This document shows positions 34,690 to 46,500 of a stretch of 64,000 nucleotides of DNA, in pieces. Below the pieces are notes generated by a model. The model saw only the letters and a list, made by a program, of their open reading frames with translations. It had not been told where the DNA came from and made no database searches. Location of the stretch: positions 26,169,001-26,233,000 of the forward strand of contig NC_079882.1 in the NCBI RefSeq assembly GCF_029227915.1, read 5' to 3'. The DNA is from Hydractinia symbiolongicarpus (Eukaryota > Cnidaria > Hydrozoa > Anthoathecata > Hydractiniidae). A program made the translations under genes and the position numbers. Positions within the stretch are counted from its first letter, which is position 1. The number at the start of each line of letters is the position of its first letter.

Positions 34690-36435
34690 CAAACAATGTA
34701 ATAAGAGTAGTGATTTTTAAAACTATTTATTATTTAGGTGGAGGAATTGCACGAGTTAAGTCTTCGCAGTGATTCTGCCATCGACGAATTTTACTATCCC
34801 CACTTATTTGCTGTGAGTCTCGTATTGGTTAAAAAACTGCATTAGCCTTCCATGGCTGTATGGGATGTCGCATATAAAACGTTTGGCCACGAAGGATCAA
34901 GCTGCATATAACATAATGAAATTGATGTTGTATCTGATATGCTGCCGAGTTGAAATAAATATATTTCAATATAACCCACGTTGTATATAGACTGAGAGGA
35001 GAATCTCCGAATCGATCGATTAAAAAATATATTATTAAAATTGAACAGACTACAAAGAGACCTCATCTTGAATGAGATAAATTAATGATGATTTTTGGCT
35101 GTCGGACGGATCTGTTTTTTTTGTCTATAGATAATGTTCACTTTTGATCTTGAAGCTTCTCCGTTTGCCTAACTCCTCGAAGTAGAATAGTTGTTTCGCA
35201 ATGTATTATACACGCTTAAAATGGATTACGTCGTTACATGGTCGGCAAGCCCCAAGAATGAAGATGAATCGAGTTGGGACCCACTGTCAATGTCTTTGCA
35301 TGATTGCTCTACCGACTTTGTCATTGGTGCATCATATTCGATGCAAAAACACTTTTAAGATCGGAAAGATTTGACGCTTAAAAATCTAATACCGTGGAAG
35401 AGGGAATAATTGTCCAGACGTCAGCTTTGTCCACCAGGGCTTTTGACCTCATACTGTCGGTTCGCTTATCGTCTTGCTGTCAAATATATAAAAGGGGCAA
35501 CTTGTCGTGAGATCAAGGTTTTTAGATGAATAAGCGCACGTGCACTTCTTGTGACGGTATATATGGTGGATTTACATTCAAACTGCTTACCACGTTTGCA
35601 CATGTCAAGGCTCCAAATTCAGGCGTAAAATATTATTTTGTACATGTTATTTTTGTTGTTTACGATGAAAAAAATTGAGTTGCGTGTCTGTCAATTTTAA
35701 ATTGAATCTCCACGCTTGAATAAAATAATGTCATCCTCACCTCAGATAAAAGATTAAGCAGGTAGGGCGGTTTCCATTGGAGAGTTAGCTGCATGCAACC
35801 TTCGACTTATTAGCGTTTATCAACCTTCTACTACAACAGACTCAACCAAAGACAAACTTATCCGTTAGATTTGTCAATATAATAATAAGCGCAGCTCCAT
35901 TGAGAGGTTGCAAAAGCCTACCACCCCGGAATCCCACCCGTCCGAAAAAACGGTCTGGGGCGGCTGCTGGGTGGGCAGGCTACTCTTCCGTTGGCGATCA
36001 ATAAAAATTAATACAGAATCAGCCAAAAGACATGTTTTGAACGAACGTCACAAGATTTTTTTAGTAATTTTTGACCAAGTTATATTTGCACAAATCTAGC
36101 TATAGCTATGTACCTTGTTTTGTAGTTTCACGACAGCAAGCAAGTATGTTGTAATCATAGAACGAATGTTTGGTGGTTTAGCTAACATAGGTAGGCAATG
36201 ATAGAGGTAGCAGTTGTTAAAAGTATTTTAAATGAAATGGTATTCAATACATCATTAGCTAGCTACATTGCAAAATCAAGTTTTAGGACAAAAAAGATCC
36301 TTTCAAAGTCTGTTGTGTCCATAAAAAGAGAAGTAAATCTGAGTGTAAGAGCTACTGACCCATATGTTTTCTTCACTTACCTCGAAAAAAAGGGTGTTAC
36401 CTCAAAAGGGCATTACCTCAATCCTTGACAAGCAT
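34690..36435. other. Intergenic, no gene recognised
   Basis: Only short, motif-free ORFs on both strands. The 5' end of the Harbinger remnant may extend into the left part. Confidence 0.4.
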
Positions 36436-36439
36436 TTGT

Positions 36440-36789
36440 GGCGCCGTAGATTAGTGGTTATAGCTCTCGTACTCTGTGCGGGAGACCGGGGTTCGATTCC
36501 TCTTGACGGCGATTCAACATGGGCGAGTGAATGTTACCATAGCCCCGGGTTAACCCAAGCCATGTGAGGGAAATTGGGAAGATGGCACACTGTGTGGGCC
36601 GTTGAATGTTGCCAGGAGTTGTCTAGTAGAGCGCGGACCCTAATTGAGTCTGCGTCGCTCAAAATGAGCATTAAATACTCTAGGACTCTCCATCTAAGCC
36701 ATGGCCCCGCCTGGAAATAATAGACAGGGTATATCCCTCGATATTTGTGAGGCTAGCCATGTAAAATATGCACATCTATCTATCTATCA
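36440..36789 (+). mobile_element. Full-length tRNA-derived SINE
   Basis: The first ~71 bp (36441-36511) look like a tRNA: an A-box-like TAGATTAGTGGTTATAG, a B box GGTTCGATTCC (36490-36500), and ends CGCCGT/GACGGCG that pair as an acceptor stem. A ~250-bp tRNA-unrelated body follows (GGGTTAACCCAAGCCATGTG, GTTGTCTAGTAGAGCG, GGAAATAATAGACAGGGTAT). It ends in a CATCTATCTATCTATC tail. Two other copies (41351-41550, 17196-17250) share the body and tail. It is likely transcribed by RNA polymerase III and mobilised by a LINE (inference). Confidence 0.85.
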
Positions 36790-37088
36790 TGGTTTTTAGT
36801 AGGTAGCTATTATAGTGTAACACAAACTGCCAAAACAGACATCAGGGTTTCAAAAAAAAACTGAATTTTTCGAATAAAACAGAACACAGGTGACTGTAGG
36901 TGCAATAGTGGGAGTTGTGCTAATCAATTTAAGCAAAGCTTTTGTTAGTGTATGTCATGTCACATTATTACGTAAATTGCAAGCTATTATTGTGACTTGT
37001 AACTTGGTTAATTGGTATACAAAGATGACCTTCATATGACAGTACTAAATTCACAACTGTATCATGCCTTTGTCCTGTTGACTAAGGA

Positions 37089-37860
37089 GTATTGTTTTGT
37101 TCGGATTACGAGCGCCGCCCGGATTATGTATGGCAGCATGCCCTCTTTATAAACAGGGCAGAAAATACATAAGCGGGCAACATAATCAGGACAGGGCGGC
37201 AAATTGTACAACAGTTATAAAATATTATTTGGCACTTATGTACAACAATTAAAAATATTATTTGTTACCTATAAAACGAACATAATCAAGCAGGCCGGCT
37301 TATGTGTGACACATTTACGTTATTCCTCACTTATAGAATGAACATAGTCTGGGCTAAATGGCTATCATATCATTTGTGACAAGCAAATAGTCCTGGTAGC
37401 AAAGTTGTTGTTGTTCTCAAATGAAACAAAATTTCGTGGAAACTAAGTTTTGGCATTCGCTATTTACGTCAAGACTTTTTTTCGCTGTATCAAGTTTTCA
37501 ATGGTGTTTTATCCTGCAGAGAAAAATTATGTCAAGACTTTTTTTTCCTTCGACATGCCTAGTTTTAGTGTTCTATCTTTCAGAGAAAAATTACATCAAA
37601 ACTTTTCTTCTTTTGAAGTTTTCAATGGTGTTTTATCTTGCAGAGAAATCTATCATTCTGTGACAATGATTCGTCAATGTTTCTTTAACAAAAATTCGAA
37701 GAAAAAGCCAATCACAGCCTGCCTGGCAAGCCATTATATCCAGCATTAATAATCCAGTCACCACAATATAATCAGGGCAAAAAAAACATACTCGGGCCGT
37801 ACATAATCTGGCCGTCCTGTTTATAAACAGGCCAGTTTTGCAATCTGAGCACAACAGTAC
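37089..37860. mobile_element. ~770-bp inverted-repeat element with GGATTATG motifs and internal tandem repeat
   Basis: The left end GTATTGTTTTGTTCGGATT matches the reverse complement of the right end (GTACTGTTGTGCTCAGATT). Both arms continue with CCGGATTATGTA-like and TTTATAAACAGG blocks. Variants of GGATTATG/CATAATCC recur across the element. Three tandem ~63-bp units lie inside at 37468-37650, each with GTCAAGACTTTT-like and CAGAGAAAAATTA-like blocks. No protein of its own recognised. Confidence 0.7.
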
Positions 37861-39275
37861 ACAAAGTTCATTATTAGGAATAAGCTTCTTTAACTTTCAT
37901 GTTAATTGTTACTGTTGTGAAGCAACAGCAAGGATAACATCATGCTATGTAAGTATTTGTCTCTTGATTCATGTTAATTACACTTGAGTTTGAGGAAAGG
38001 GGGAGGATGTCAGGTTCGGAATCTGGAAGCCCCAAACCGGAAATAACCAGGTTGTCAATAACATTCAACTTATGGCAAAAAGCATTTCATGTTGCGGGAA
38101 TAGATAATGTAACTGCTGATAATGGGGGACATTTTGAATCGTGAACCCCAAACACGATGATTGAGTGTCTACTGGTATAGTGCCTCTCTCAATTTTGACT
38201 TCCTTTTCTACATGTCTGAAATAGTATGCATGACTATACTGTCATTTTATATTTATTGTTTATTTTTCAGGTCATCATAAGCAAATAGGCAAAAATATGC
38301 TTTGTTTTCAAATTAAAAAAAAATCTTTATCCCTGTGGCTTAAATAAAACTTCAAAATTCATTCAGTAAGTTCAGCTTCACTTTAACAAAATTTTTACAG
38401 AAAAAAGGGTTTCATTTTTAGAGGCATAAAATCCATTAAATTCGGACCTGCTATGGTTTCCAATTGTTTTGCCAAACGAAGAAATTATGTACAATTAAAT
38501 CCATGATAAAATGTCTATTCCGCCTGTAAGTGGAGTTTTGCATACTTCTTTCACCCGTGCTCTGTCGGCGTTCACCTCTGCATTAGTTAAAAGCCGCATG
38601 GCTGGATTTCTTGTGTAAAACCTGGTTACCAACGACGAAGGGGCCAGACAATAGAGATTTATGTCTACGTAGTTCTTTTAACTAAGTTAGGAGTCGTTGA
38701 ATTAGCTAGGATGGTCAGGTTGCCTATGAATAGGCTTCCTCGTGGATTAAAAGGACCAAGACTATTCAATAATTTCTGAGATCTAAAAGTGTCCGACCAA
38801 GACAGAAATCTATGGAACGTTTTGTCTGACGAGTCTCCAAAAATTATTTTTCAGGCGTTAATAACATGCCTTAAACGATTTAGGTGTGTGTCAAGGCGTG
38901 CATGTGCGATTGCACGTCTCTCCTGAAAAAGACTGCACTCTTGGGAAACCCATCTCACAATGCAACTTGGTTTTAATAACAGTCTTAAAGGGCATACAGT
39001 ATACTCTTGGTACCCGTGCACAACCCAAGTTGCCTGTTTTGCCTGATATGCTTATTCTTATACATTCTCATCTTAATAGACCTATTTCCAGTTCCATTTT
39101 CATTCACTGGAATATACGTACCAAAATACCGAAAAACATGACAACGAGATTAGTTATGGTCAAATTTTTAGTTTGCAGCGAAGTAGTGCAGATATGGTTT
39201 GTTTACTTGCAATATTTGCAAAATTAATTTTTCATACAGATTGTTATTAACATTTGGTGATATGATAAAATAGTA
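37861..39275. other. Intergenic, nothing recognised
   Basis: AT-rich. A 113-codon ORF at 38886-39227 has no recognisable motif and no splice context, so I do not call it. Confidence 0.4.
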
Positions 39276-40768
39276 CAGTACCGATTAAACTACGGGTACA
39301 AGTAATTTCTTCCGTGGGTATTCCACGAGTACGCAACGAGTATAATGCGCGTACGAGTACGTCAAAAATACTTGCACATTTTTGCTACTGTACTCACACA
39401 GTACTCGCTAGCATGCTCGAAAGGCAAACGATATAATTAATCGAGAAACTGGCGGAGAATGCACTTACAGCTAATATGCTTTTATGTTGGTGTTGGATTT
39501 ATTGAAAACACTATTTTTACAGTGTTATTTTCTACGTTCGTTAGTTTTCTATGTTCAATAGTGAGTTGAAGCTGGCATTGAGATTACATGCTAACACTTT
39601 AAGCCCTGGCGTTTTGTTGATTTACGATCGAATCAGCAGTCCTATTTGGAACCATGCCACAGGGACCTGACACTCCCAAGAGCCAGACGAGTCTAAACTG
39701 ATTCGCGTTATATTATACTCACCTGCGGGAAAGCGCGCACCAACACAAGCTAATTATGATAGCCAGAACTTTCAAGCGAACTCTTTTGCTTCTGAACAAA
39801 AAAGCAAACAAACCAACGTCACTTCTGAAAATTTTATTATGCACACTATGATTGGTAAGATGAGAATGGATAATAAAATTATAAAAGCATGGGAAAGAAA
39901 CGATCTGTAAAAATTCATTATTTTGTTTATTTTTATTCATTTTAACTAAGATGCATATCCTTGATACACGTTATTTTTTAATATAATATTTTTCATATAA
40001 GAACATAAAACTTCATAGAAACAAAATTTAGTGCTGAAATTTAGTGCTGAAATGCTCCTTTAAACTTTCAAAATGGTGAAATGCTGATAGCTACACAATA
40101 GACTTGAAAGCTACTTATACTTTAGGGAACTCACTCAAAATTTGGGTGCACATCATTCTCACTTGATCCAAGATTTCCCTGCTGGGCACATTTTTACTTA
40201 TGGTTACTTACAAAACAATTAAATTAAATGCGATTGGCTTAATTTAGTCTCCAGAGTTCATTGTTTAATTCATGCTTGCGAAGAAAAAGTAATAATGTTT
40301 GAATGTAGCAACAAAACTTTTAGCTAGGAGAAGAAAGCATTTAGATAACAGATTTAAAAAGCAAAGGGTTTCCTCGTCGGAGAGAAATTAACTAGATAGT
40401 TATAAAAGAGCCATTACAGCAACGTATACATTTTTATGTAAACTAAAGAAAATTTGTTGCAACATAAAAAAAAATATGTAAAATAAAATGTTATTTCTTA
40501 CGACTCAAATACGAAGTAAAAGTTTTCACAATGTGTAAGGTAGAAGACAAATGTGAGCTATCGATAAAAATTATGCTACAACGAATTCCCTTTTTTTAAC
40601 TTATACTCGCACACACACTCACAAATCATTCACTTACTGTACTCGTATGCGCAAGAGGCTATACTCGAGGGTATGGAGTAGTATACTCGCCGATTACTTG
40701 TACTCGTCTTGCACTTTACTCGGCATTTAATGTACCCGTAGTCGTATAGTTACTCGCGATCGGGACTG
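39276..40768. mobile_element. ~1.5-kb TIR element rich in GAGTAC motifs
   Basis: The left end CAGTACCGATTAAACTACGG and the right end (reverse complement CAGTCCCGATCGCGAGTAAC, then a shared ACTACGGGTACA) form imperfect terminal inverted repeats. Flanking TAGTA/TAGTT suggests a short target duplication. The first ~140 bp and last ~170 bp repeat ACGAGTAC/GTACTCGT many times. The middle (about 39420-40590) is AT-rich, without transposase motifs, so the element is non-autonomous. Confidence 0.7.
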
Positions 40769-41340
40769 TAGTTGAGCTGACCTTGTGGGTGCCTTACCCT
40801 GTTTATTTTTTTTCCAAATGAGAGTAATTTTAGAAGTATTTATAACTCACATTTTACACATTTGTGATTTCAGAATTAGGATACTAATTTGACTTGGTGG
40901 CAAAAGTTGGTTTTAAACTTTCCTTAGAACGCTTATTTGTGTCACATTATAGGCCTCTATCATAGATTGTATTTGGTAAAAAAATTATTTAATGTAAGGT
41001 TGACAAAAGGGATGATATCTTAATTCTTAAATTTTATTTTCAGAGAGTTACTATCTTGGTATATAAATTATCCAGTGGTTTTACTCGGTCGAAAACAAAT
41101 TTTTCTTTGAGTTGATCACTTCACAAAACAATTTAAAAGTTTCTGCTTTAAAAAAAACACAATAAAGTTACTAACATACTGCATAGAAAAAAAATTTGTG
41201 TAAAATTTTCTCCGCAAAATGCTTGCCATGTCGAACTTTAACAAGTGAAAACAAGGTGAAATTTTTGGTGAGGTCAAAAACAAATTTTTTTGCCAAAATT
41301 AAGCACATTTACAGCTGCAATCCAGACATTCTTTTATTTA

Positions 41341-41370
41341 CACATGGCTTGGGTTAACCCAAGCCATGTG
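41341..41370. repeat. Perfect 30-bp palindrome at the 5' edge of a truncated SINE
   Basis: CACATGGCTTGGGTT is followed directly by its exact reverse complement AACCCAAGCCATGTG, with no spacer. The right half is the normal SINE body. The left half has no counterpart in the full-length copy at 36440, so it is an inverted duplication made at truncation. Confidence 0.95.
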
Positions 41371-41550
41371 AGGGAAATTGGGGAGATGGCTCGCTGTGTG
41401 GGTCGTTGGATGTTGCCGGGAGTTGTCTAGTAGAGCGTGGGCCCTAATTGGGTCTGTGTAAATACTCTAGGACCCTCCATCTAAGCCACGGCCGCTCCTG
41501 GAAATAATAGACAGGGTATACCGCTCAATATTTGTAAGGCTAGCCATGTA
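41351..41550 (+). mobile_element. tRNA-derived SINE, 5'-truncated copy
   Basis: It matches the body and 3' part of 36440-36789 from GGGTTAACCCAAGCCATGTG to GGCTAGCCATGTA. It lacks the tRNA-like head, a ~17-bp internal piece (CGCTCAAAATGAGCATT region) and the CTAT tail. Confidence 0.85.
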
Positions 41551-43192
41551 TCTTGAATATCATTTTACGCAACAAATGTTAAAAAATGATTTGTTGATTA
41601 TTTATGCAGCTAAGCTATAGCTACAACTTTGCAAAGAATACTTGTGAAAATGCTCTAAGAAAATCCAGCATGTTCAAGTCAATGTTACTTTTCTTTTGAA
41701 CTCTTGGTTTCTGGGGTTCTTCTGTTAGCATCAGCCAAGCATATTTAGTATTCAACATTGGTTTTAGGGAATGGAAAGCTCAAAATGAAATTCATATATG
41801 TTTTCCAGGGTTGTAGCTTAACTGGCTAGTTACCAGCAAGCTAATTTTAATTTTTTAAACTGATCAGAGTAATATGAAGTGCCACTGAGAGTTAATAGAC
41901 TGTATACTCAGTTTCTCTTTATAACTACGTTAACAACGATTATGTGAAACTGCTATATAAAAGCTGCAAAAGTGAACATTTTGTTGATACATTCCTTGAA
42001 CTTGCATGTAAACAACAAGCATCCAGAAATTTGCTCATAACTAATCTTGTTTTCATTACAAAGCAAATTACTCTTGTCTTGTATTTATGGTATTTGCTAG
42101 ATTGTGTCAGCCTCAACCTTGACGAGGTCCCATGGAATAACAAAGATTGACAATGCCAATGCAACTGCATGCCATTGCAACTGCATGTTATTGTGCAATA
42201 CAATGCTGGACACATTCTCATATATGTGTGTTATTGATCAGAAGCCTCTTTCATATATGGGAGTGAGTCATTGCATGATAGTTTCTAGCCACAGCCTGCA
42301 TAGCACTAGTGTTAAAAAAGCTCACTAGTTTTGTCATCTTCACTCTGATAGAAATTGTTTCTGTTGTAGTATTTAGGGAATGAAGTACATCACCCAAGAT
42401 GTTTTGAAGAATACGCATGACCTAATTTTTCCATATAATTAAAAGATGATGGATCGGCAAACTAACCAGATCAGTACGCCACCTGTAACTGACTGCATGG
42501 CAACAACCAATAAAGAATACAAAAACATTTTTTCTGCCGAAAAAACTGTCAACATAAATTCTTTATTTTTACCACTTCAGTTATTGGGAAACAAATATTT
42601 CTGAAATTTGAATAAATAGTAATTTCAAGTTCAATAATAATATTAAAATCTTTTAAATTGCAATTTTTGAGTTTTTTTTTCTGCTCTGAACACAATATTA
42701 AATGTAAAGACGAACCAGTAAATTAACCAATCTATGACAAAACTAAGCATGGAGAATGGAGTAAAAACATCATCCAACATTTGTTATGGTTCTAAACAAT
42801 TATGGTTCTACATCTTAGGTCCTAAAAAAAGTCTTAAAACTTTGAAATTTATGACCAACGAAAAGCTTGGAGAAATCCTTGAATATGCAGCATGCAAAAA
42901 GTTATAATACCTAATGTTCCCATAGAACATTGCAAGTCTTCCAAAGCAACATGTAGATTTGGAAACAAGGTTAAAAAAGAATTTAATGACTGCTTGATTT
43001 TTAGAAGGTTCCTTTTAAAAATTTCATTTAGTGGGTGGATGATGTAATTCTAGCGTAAATCTTAAATATTAAATATTAGTGTAGATTTTACCCTTGATGT
43101 TTATTTGAGCATGTAAGAAGGGTTGTTTGTATAATAGATTTGTTTTCATTTAAATATCTGTGCACTTTTGAAAATCTAGGAGCTCTAGAAGA

Positions 43193-43197
<5 letters not shown>

Positions 43198-43234
<37 letters not shown>

Positions 43235-43494
43235 TCTCGGCTTAATGTCCGTTTTCCATGCTAGCATGGGTTGGACGGGGTATATTAATGACCCTCTTCC
43301 AATCTGATCTAGACTGTGTTAGATCTAAACTCAACTTCCTCTGTATCAAGTCTGTCCTTATAACCTCCTGCCAAGTCTTTCTCGGTCTGCCTCTGGGCTT
43401 TGCCCCAGGAACTATCAAGTCTCTACACTTTCTTACCCAATTATCCTCCTCCATTCTTTTTAAGTGCCCCAGCCAGTTCAATCTTCGATCATAA
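43198..43494 (-). mobile_element. 3' end of an RTE-like LINE (copy C), with a long (ATC)n tail
   Basis: The minus strand encodes RLNWLGHLKRMEEDNWVRK, then [20 protein letters not shown] and [14 protein letters not shown], intact in frame over ~80 residues and closely matching copy A. The element ends in a long run of CAT/ATC triplets at 43198-43238, the copied 3' tail. It lies ~85 bp upstream of the first recognised exon of the membrane SH2 gene. Confidence 0.85.
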
Positions 43495-43583
43495 TAATAT
43501 ATATTTAATTTTAAAAAATGTTTTCCTGTTTAAAACAAATATTTTTTCATTCTTTAAATAATGGTATTTCTATTTAGAAAAAA

Positions 43584-46500
43584 ATGCCTAAGATTATAGG
43601 CAAAAATGGTACTTCAGTAAATGTGATATGTGCTGATTTAACAACGTTGGTATATTTACGTGATAGTGATACCTGGAAGTGTGAGTATAGTGACTGGGCG
43701 TTTGGGTTGTTTGCAATTTGTTCTGTGGTGGCACTACTCTTACCTCTACTTCTCATCATCTATTGCTGCATCAAATACAATCACAAACATTCTAAATTAC
43801 ACCACATACCAGAATACAGCAGACAAACATCTTACTCATCTGTGTATCCTGAACAAAATGGACGAGATCTTCACACGTTCCCAGAAGATGTAGGTTAAAC
43901 TTTTTGTATGTCAGATTTTTTAAATTATTGTATTTTGTACTTGTGTGAAGTGGCGGTCAAAATCACTTTTTGTCATGGATGCACTAAAAAGCAATGCACA
44001 AAATATGAACAGTGAACAATTTTTTCTGGTGCAACTAGTTTTTCCACAACTAACAACACTTTCTTTGTGCAATGATAGCTTAAAAGTTTTGCTTTTAAAA
44101 AGAGTTTTTTCTTATGTCAAAAATAATTGTACAGTATGCATAACCTTCCTAGAACTATTGAACTTTCTCAAAAGGCGATGTTTAGAAGAGTCATGTTAAA
44201 CAACAGTAAAGTAATAGCCTGTGATGTAATAGGCAAACTCAGTTATAACAGCGAAAACCAATACTTACTGTTTGGTTTTTTTACTGATATTGGGTTTTTA
44301 ACATATTGACAAACAAAAGACGCTAAAACAAATTATAAACTAAATATTAAAAAAAGGAAGAAAAATAGGCGGAGTACGACAATTTTTTGTTGAAAAAACA
44401 ACAGCCCTAATGCCACAATGCAGTTTACACGTGCTACAAATGCTGCACCTTGTGACTCTCCTGGATAGCCTTTGTATATATTTATTCATTGACTTTATAC
44501 CAGAAGGATGTTGATATATTTGCTATTTCTTTTTTTGTTACAACCTATTTTTTGTTACTATACCTCTTTTTGTTAATTTTCAGGAAACACATGAACCAGA
44601 TGTACATCATCATCAACCAAAACGAATTGGAGGTAAGCATGCAGTTACGAGTTACTTTTATGTCGAATCTTGGCACGGAGAATAAAATTAAAATATCTTA
44701 ATTTAGGTAAATTATACTTTCCATATCCAGCGTATGGTACTTTTGATGAAGCATCACTTCCTGGCTCCACAAGTACTCTTTATCAGGATATCCCAACTAC
44801 TCAACAAAATGCAATATCTAACATACCTGCTCAGCAACAAGCACAATTGGTACCTCCTTTAGATCCTAATCAACCATTTATATTGCACTTATCTAGCAGT
44901 GCTCCAATTGTGACTTCCATGCTCAGGGATACCAGACAATATTTACATGAAAGCCACAATTCAAATTCAAATTTGCAAGATAATAATTCTTTACATGGAA
45001 TTAATAAAAACTCACACAACAGCTTAAATGATTTTAAAGAACACAATGAAGTCAATTCATTTCGTCCAAGTGTGCTGTCAACGTCATCCTCAACAGGCTC
45101 ACCAATTTATATTAAGCATAAAAATGACGGCCTTCCACCCGCTTATACCGCCGTGACCTCTCAAGATGAAAAACAAAATGTTGGTTTATTAGACCAAAGA
45201 ACTAACCAAGGGACTAGCCTTAGTTCTACAAATTCTTCTTTCAGTTGTAATAGGACAGAAAAACCTTCGAGCACAGAAGGATATAACGCAAACAAGGCTG
45301 CCAACGCAGTTGGTTCTAATAGTGATGATATTAGCAAACCTCTTATAGATTTAGACCCTGAAACAACTACAGTAGATTCTAATATAAATAATGACTTAAC
45401 AAAGCAAAGATCAGATGAAATTAACGCTAATATAAATGAAAATATACAAATACCAGTAAAAACAAATGATCGTAATGATAGTCAAATAGATGATTCGTTA
45501 AATAAAAGTAACTTAGCAGACATTCCAGCCAATCCTGATCGATTGTTGGATGATTGTGAGAAGAACAGAATTTTATCAGCCACACCAAATAAAAATATGA
45601 TTTCCAGACAGGTAGCTCTACCACTATTTTTTTCAGTCCGATAAGGCTGCAAAACGTAACGTTGAATTTCTCGCGAAACGCGAACTAATACAAGTTAGTT
45701 GCTCGAATACGACTTTTGTTTGTATAGGATTTTGATGACTATTTGGCTGATTGTGTGTTGAAACTTCCAGAAGACCAACGTAACGGTACCTTTCTCATTC
45801 GAAATTCGACCTCAACACCAAATTGCAAGGTATATTTCACAGCTATTTCTTCTTCACAGTAATTGTTCACAAAAGGTATTTGTCTAAGAATTATCCGTCT
45901 TTTTAGGTATTAACGTTGTATTGCAAATCGATAGAGAACAGCGCAAGTTTGTTTTATTTCAAGGTAATTAATTTGTGTAAAGAGATATCATTTGTTTTAA
46001 AGTACTTACTTCATTCGATAGCAGTAACTAAGTGCACTAACTACTTCCTACGAATGATGTAACGATATAAATTACTCAAGGAAGAAATCTTAAAATAAAT
46101 TAAAAGTATTTTCTACTAAAGTATACCTATCAGTATATATTCCTCTTTTTAGCGTTCATTTTCTGCCTTCTCAATTTGACCTACGCTAATTAATTAAATG
46201 ATGAATTTATTTTTAAAGTCCTGGCTAATATGGTTAGCATTGTTCATGTCTAATACTTTTCCGTAACTAAGTAGAATAGAAGTTTTGACGAGTAGCATCA
46301 AATTTCAAAGGATTGACAGGCTGTAGTTATTTTTTTTTGCTAGAAATATGTAATGTTTTGAGATTGCTCTTTTGGATGTCTAACAAATCGAGAAGTGCAC
46401 ACGTCAAACCAATGTTTAGATTTAATCCCCCTTTCTTCCGCTTATTGAGGGCATATGGTGGTGGTGTCGAAGGGAAGACATAAAGTGCCTGGATTTTGCT

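Larger units (their letters stand above)
40769..43195. other. Gene-poor stretch with one SINE copy
   Basis: Apart from the SINE at 41351-41550 and its palindromic 5' junction, only motif-free ORFs occur (for example 41940-42328 on both strands). An upstream signal-peptide exon of the SH2 gene may be hidden here but was not found. Confidence 0.4.

Noticed and set aside
36441-36511. Possible functional tRNA gene
   Set aside because: It has A and B boxes and a pairable acceptor stem, but no convincing 7-nt anticodon loop with U33. It continues directly into a repeated body found at 41351, so it is a SINE head.
38886-39227. 113-codon ORF
   Set aside because: No motif, no splice context and ordinary base composition; treated as chance.
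42851-42870. Third hammerhead-like tail (AACGAAAAGCTTGG)
   Set aside because: It has the GAAAAGCTT string but no CUGAUGA box and no stem upstream.
43258-43494. Plus-strand ORF of 78 codons
   Set aside because: It is the antisense of the RTE-like C-terminal frame on the minus strand, whose motifs are recognisable.
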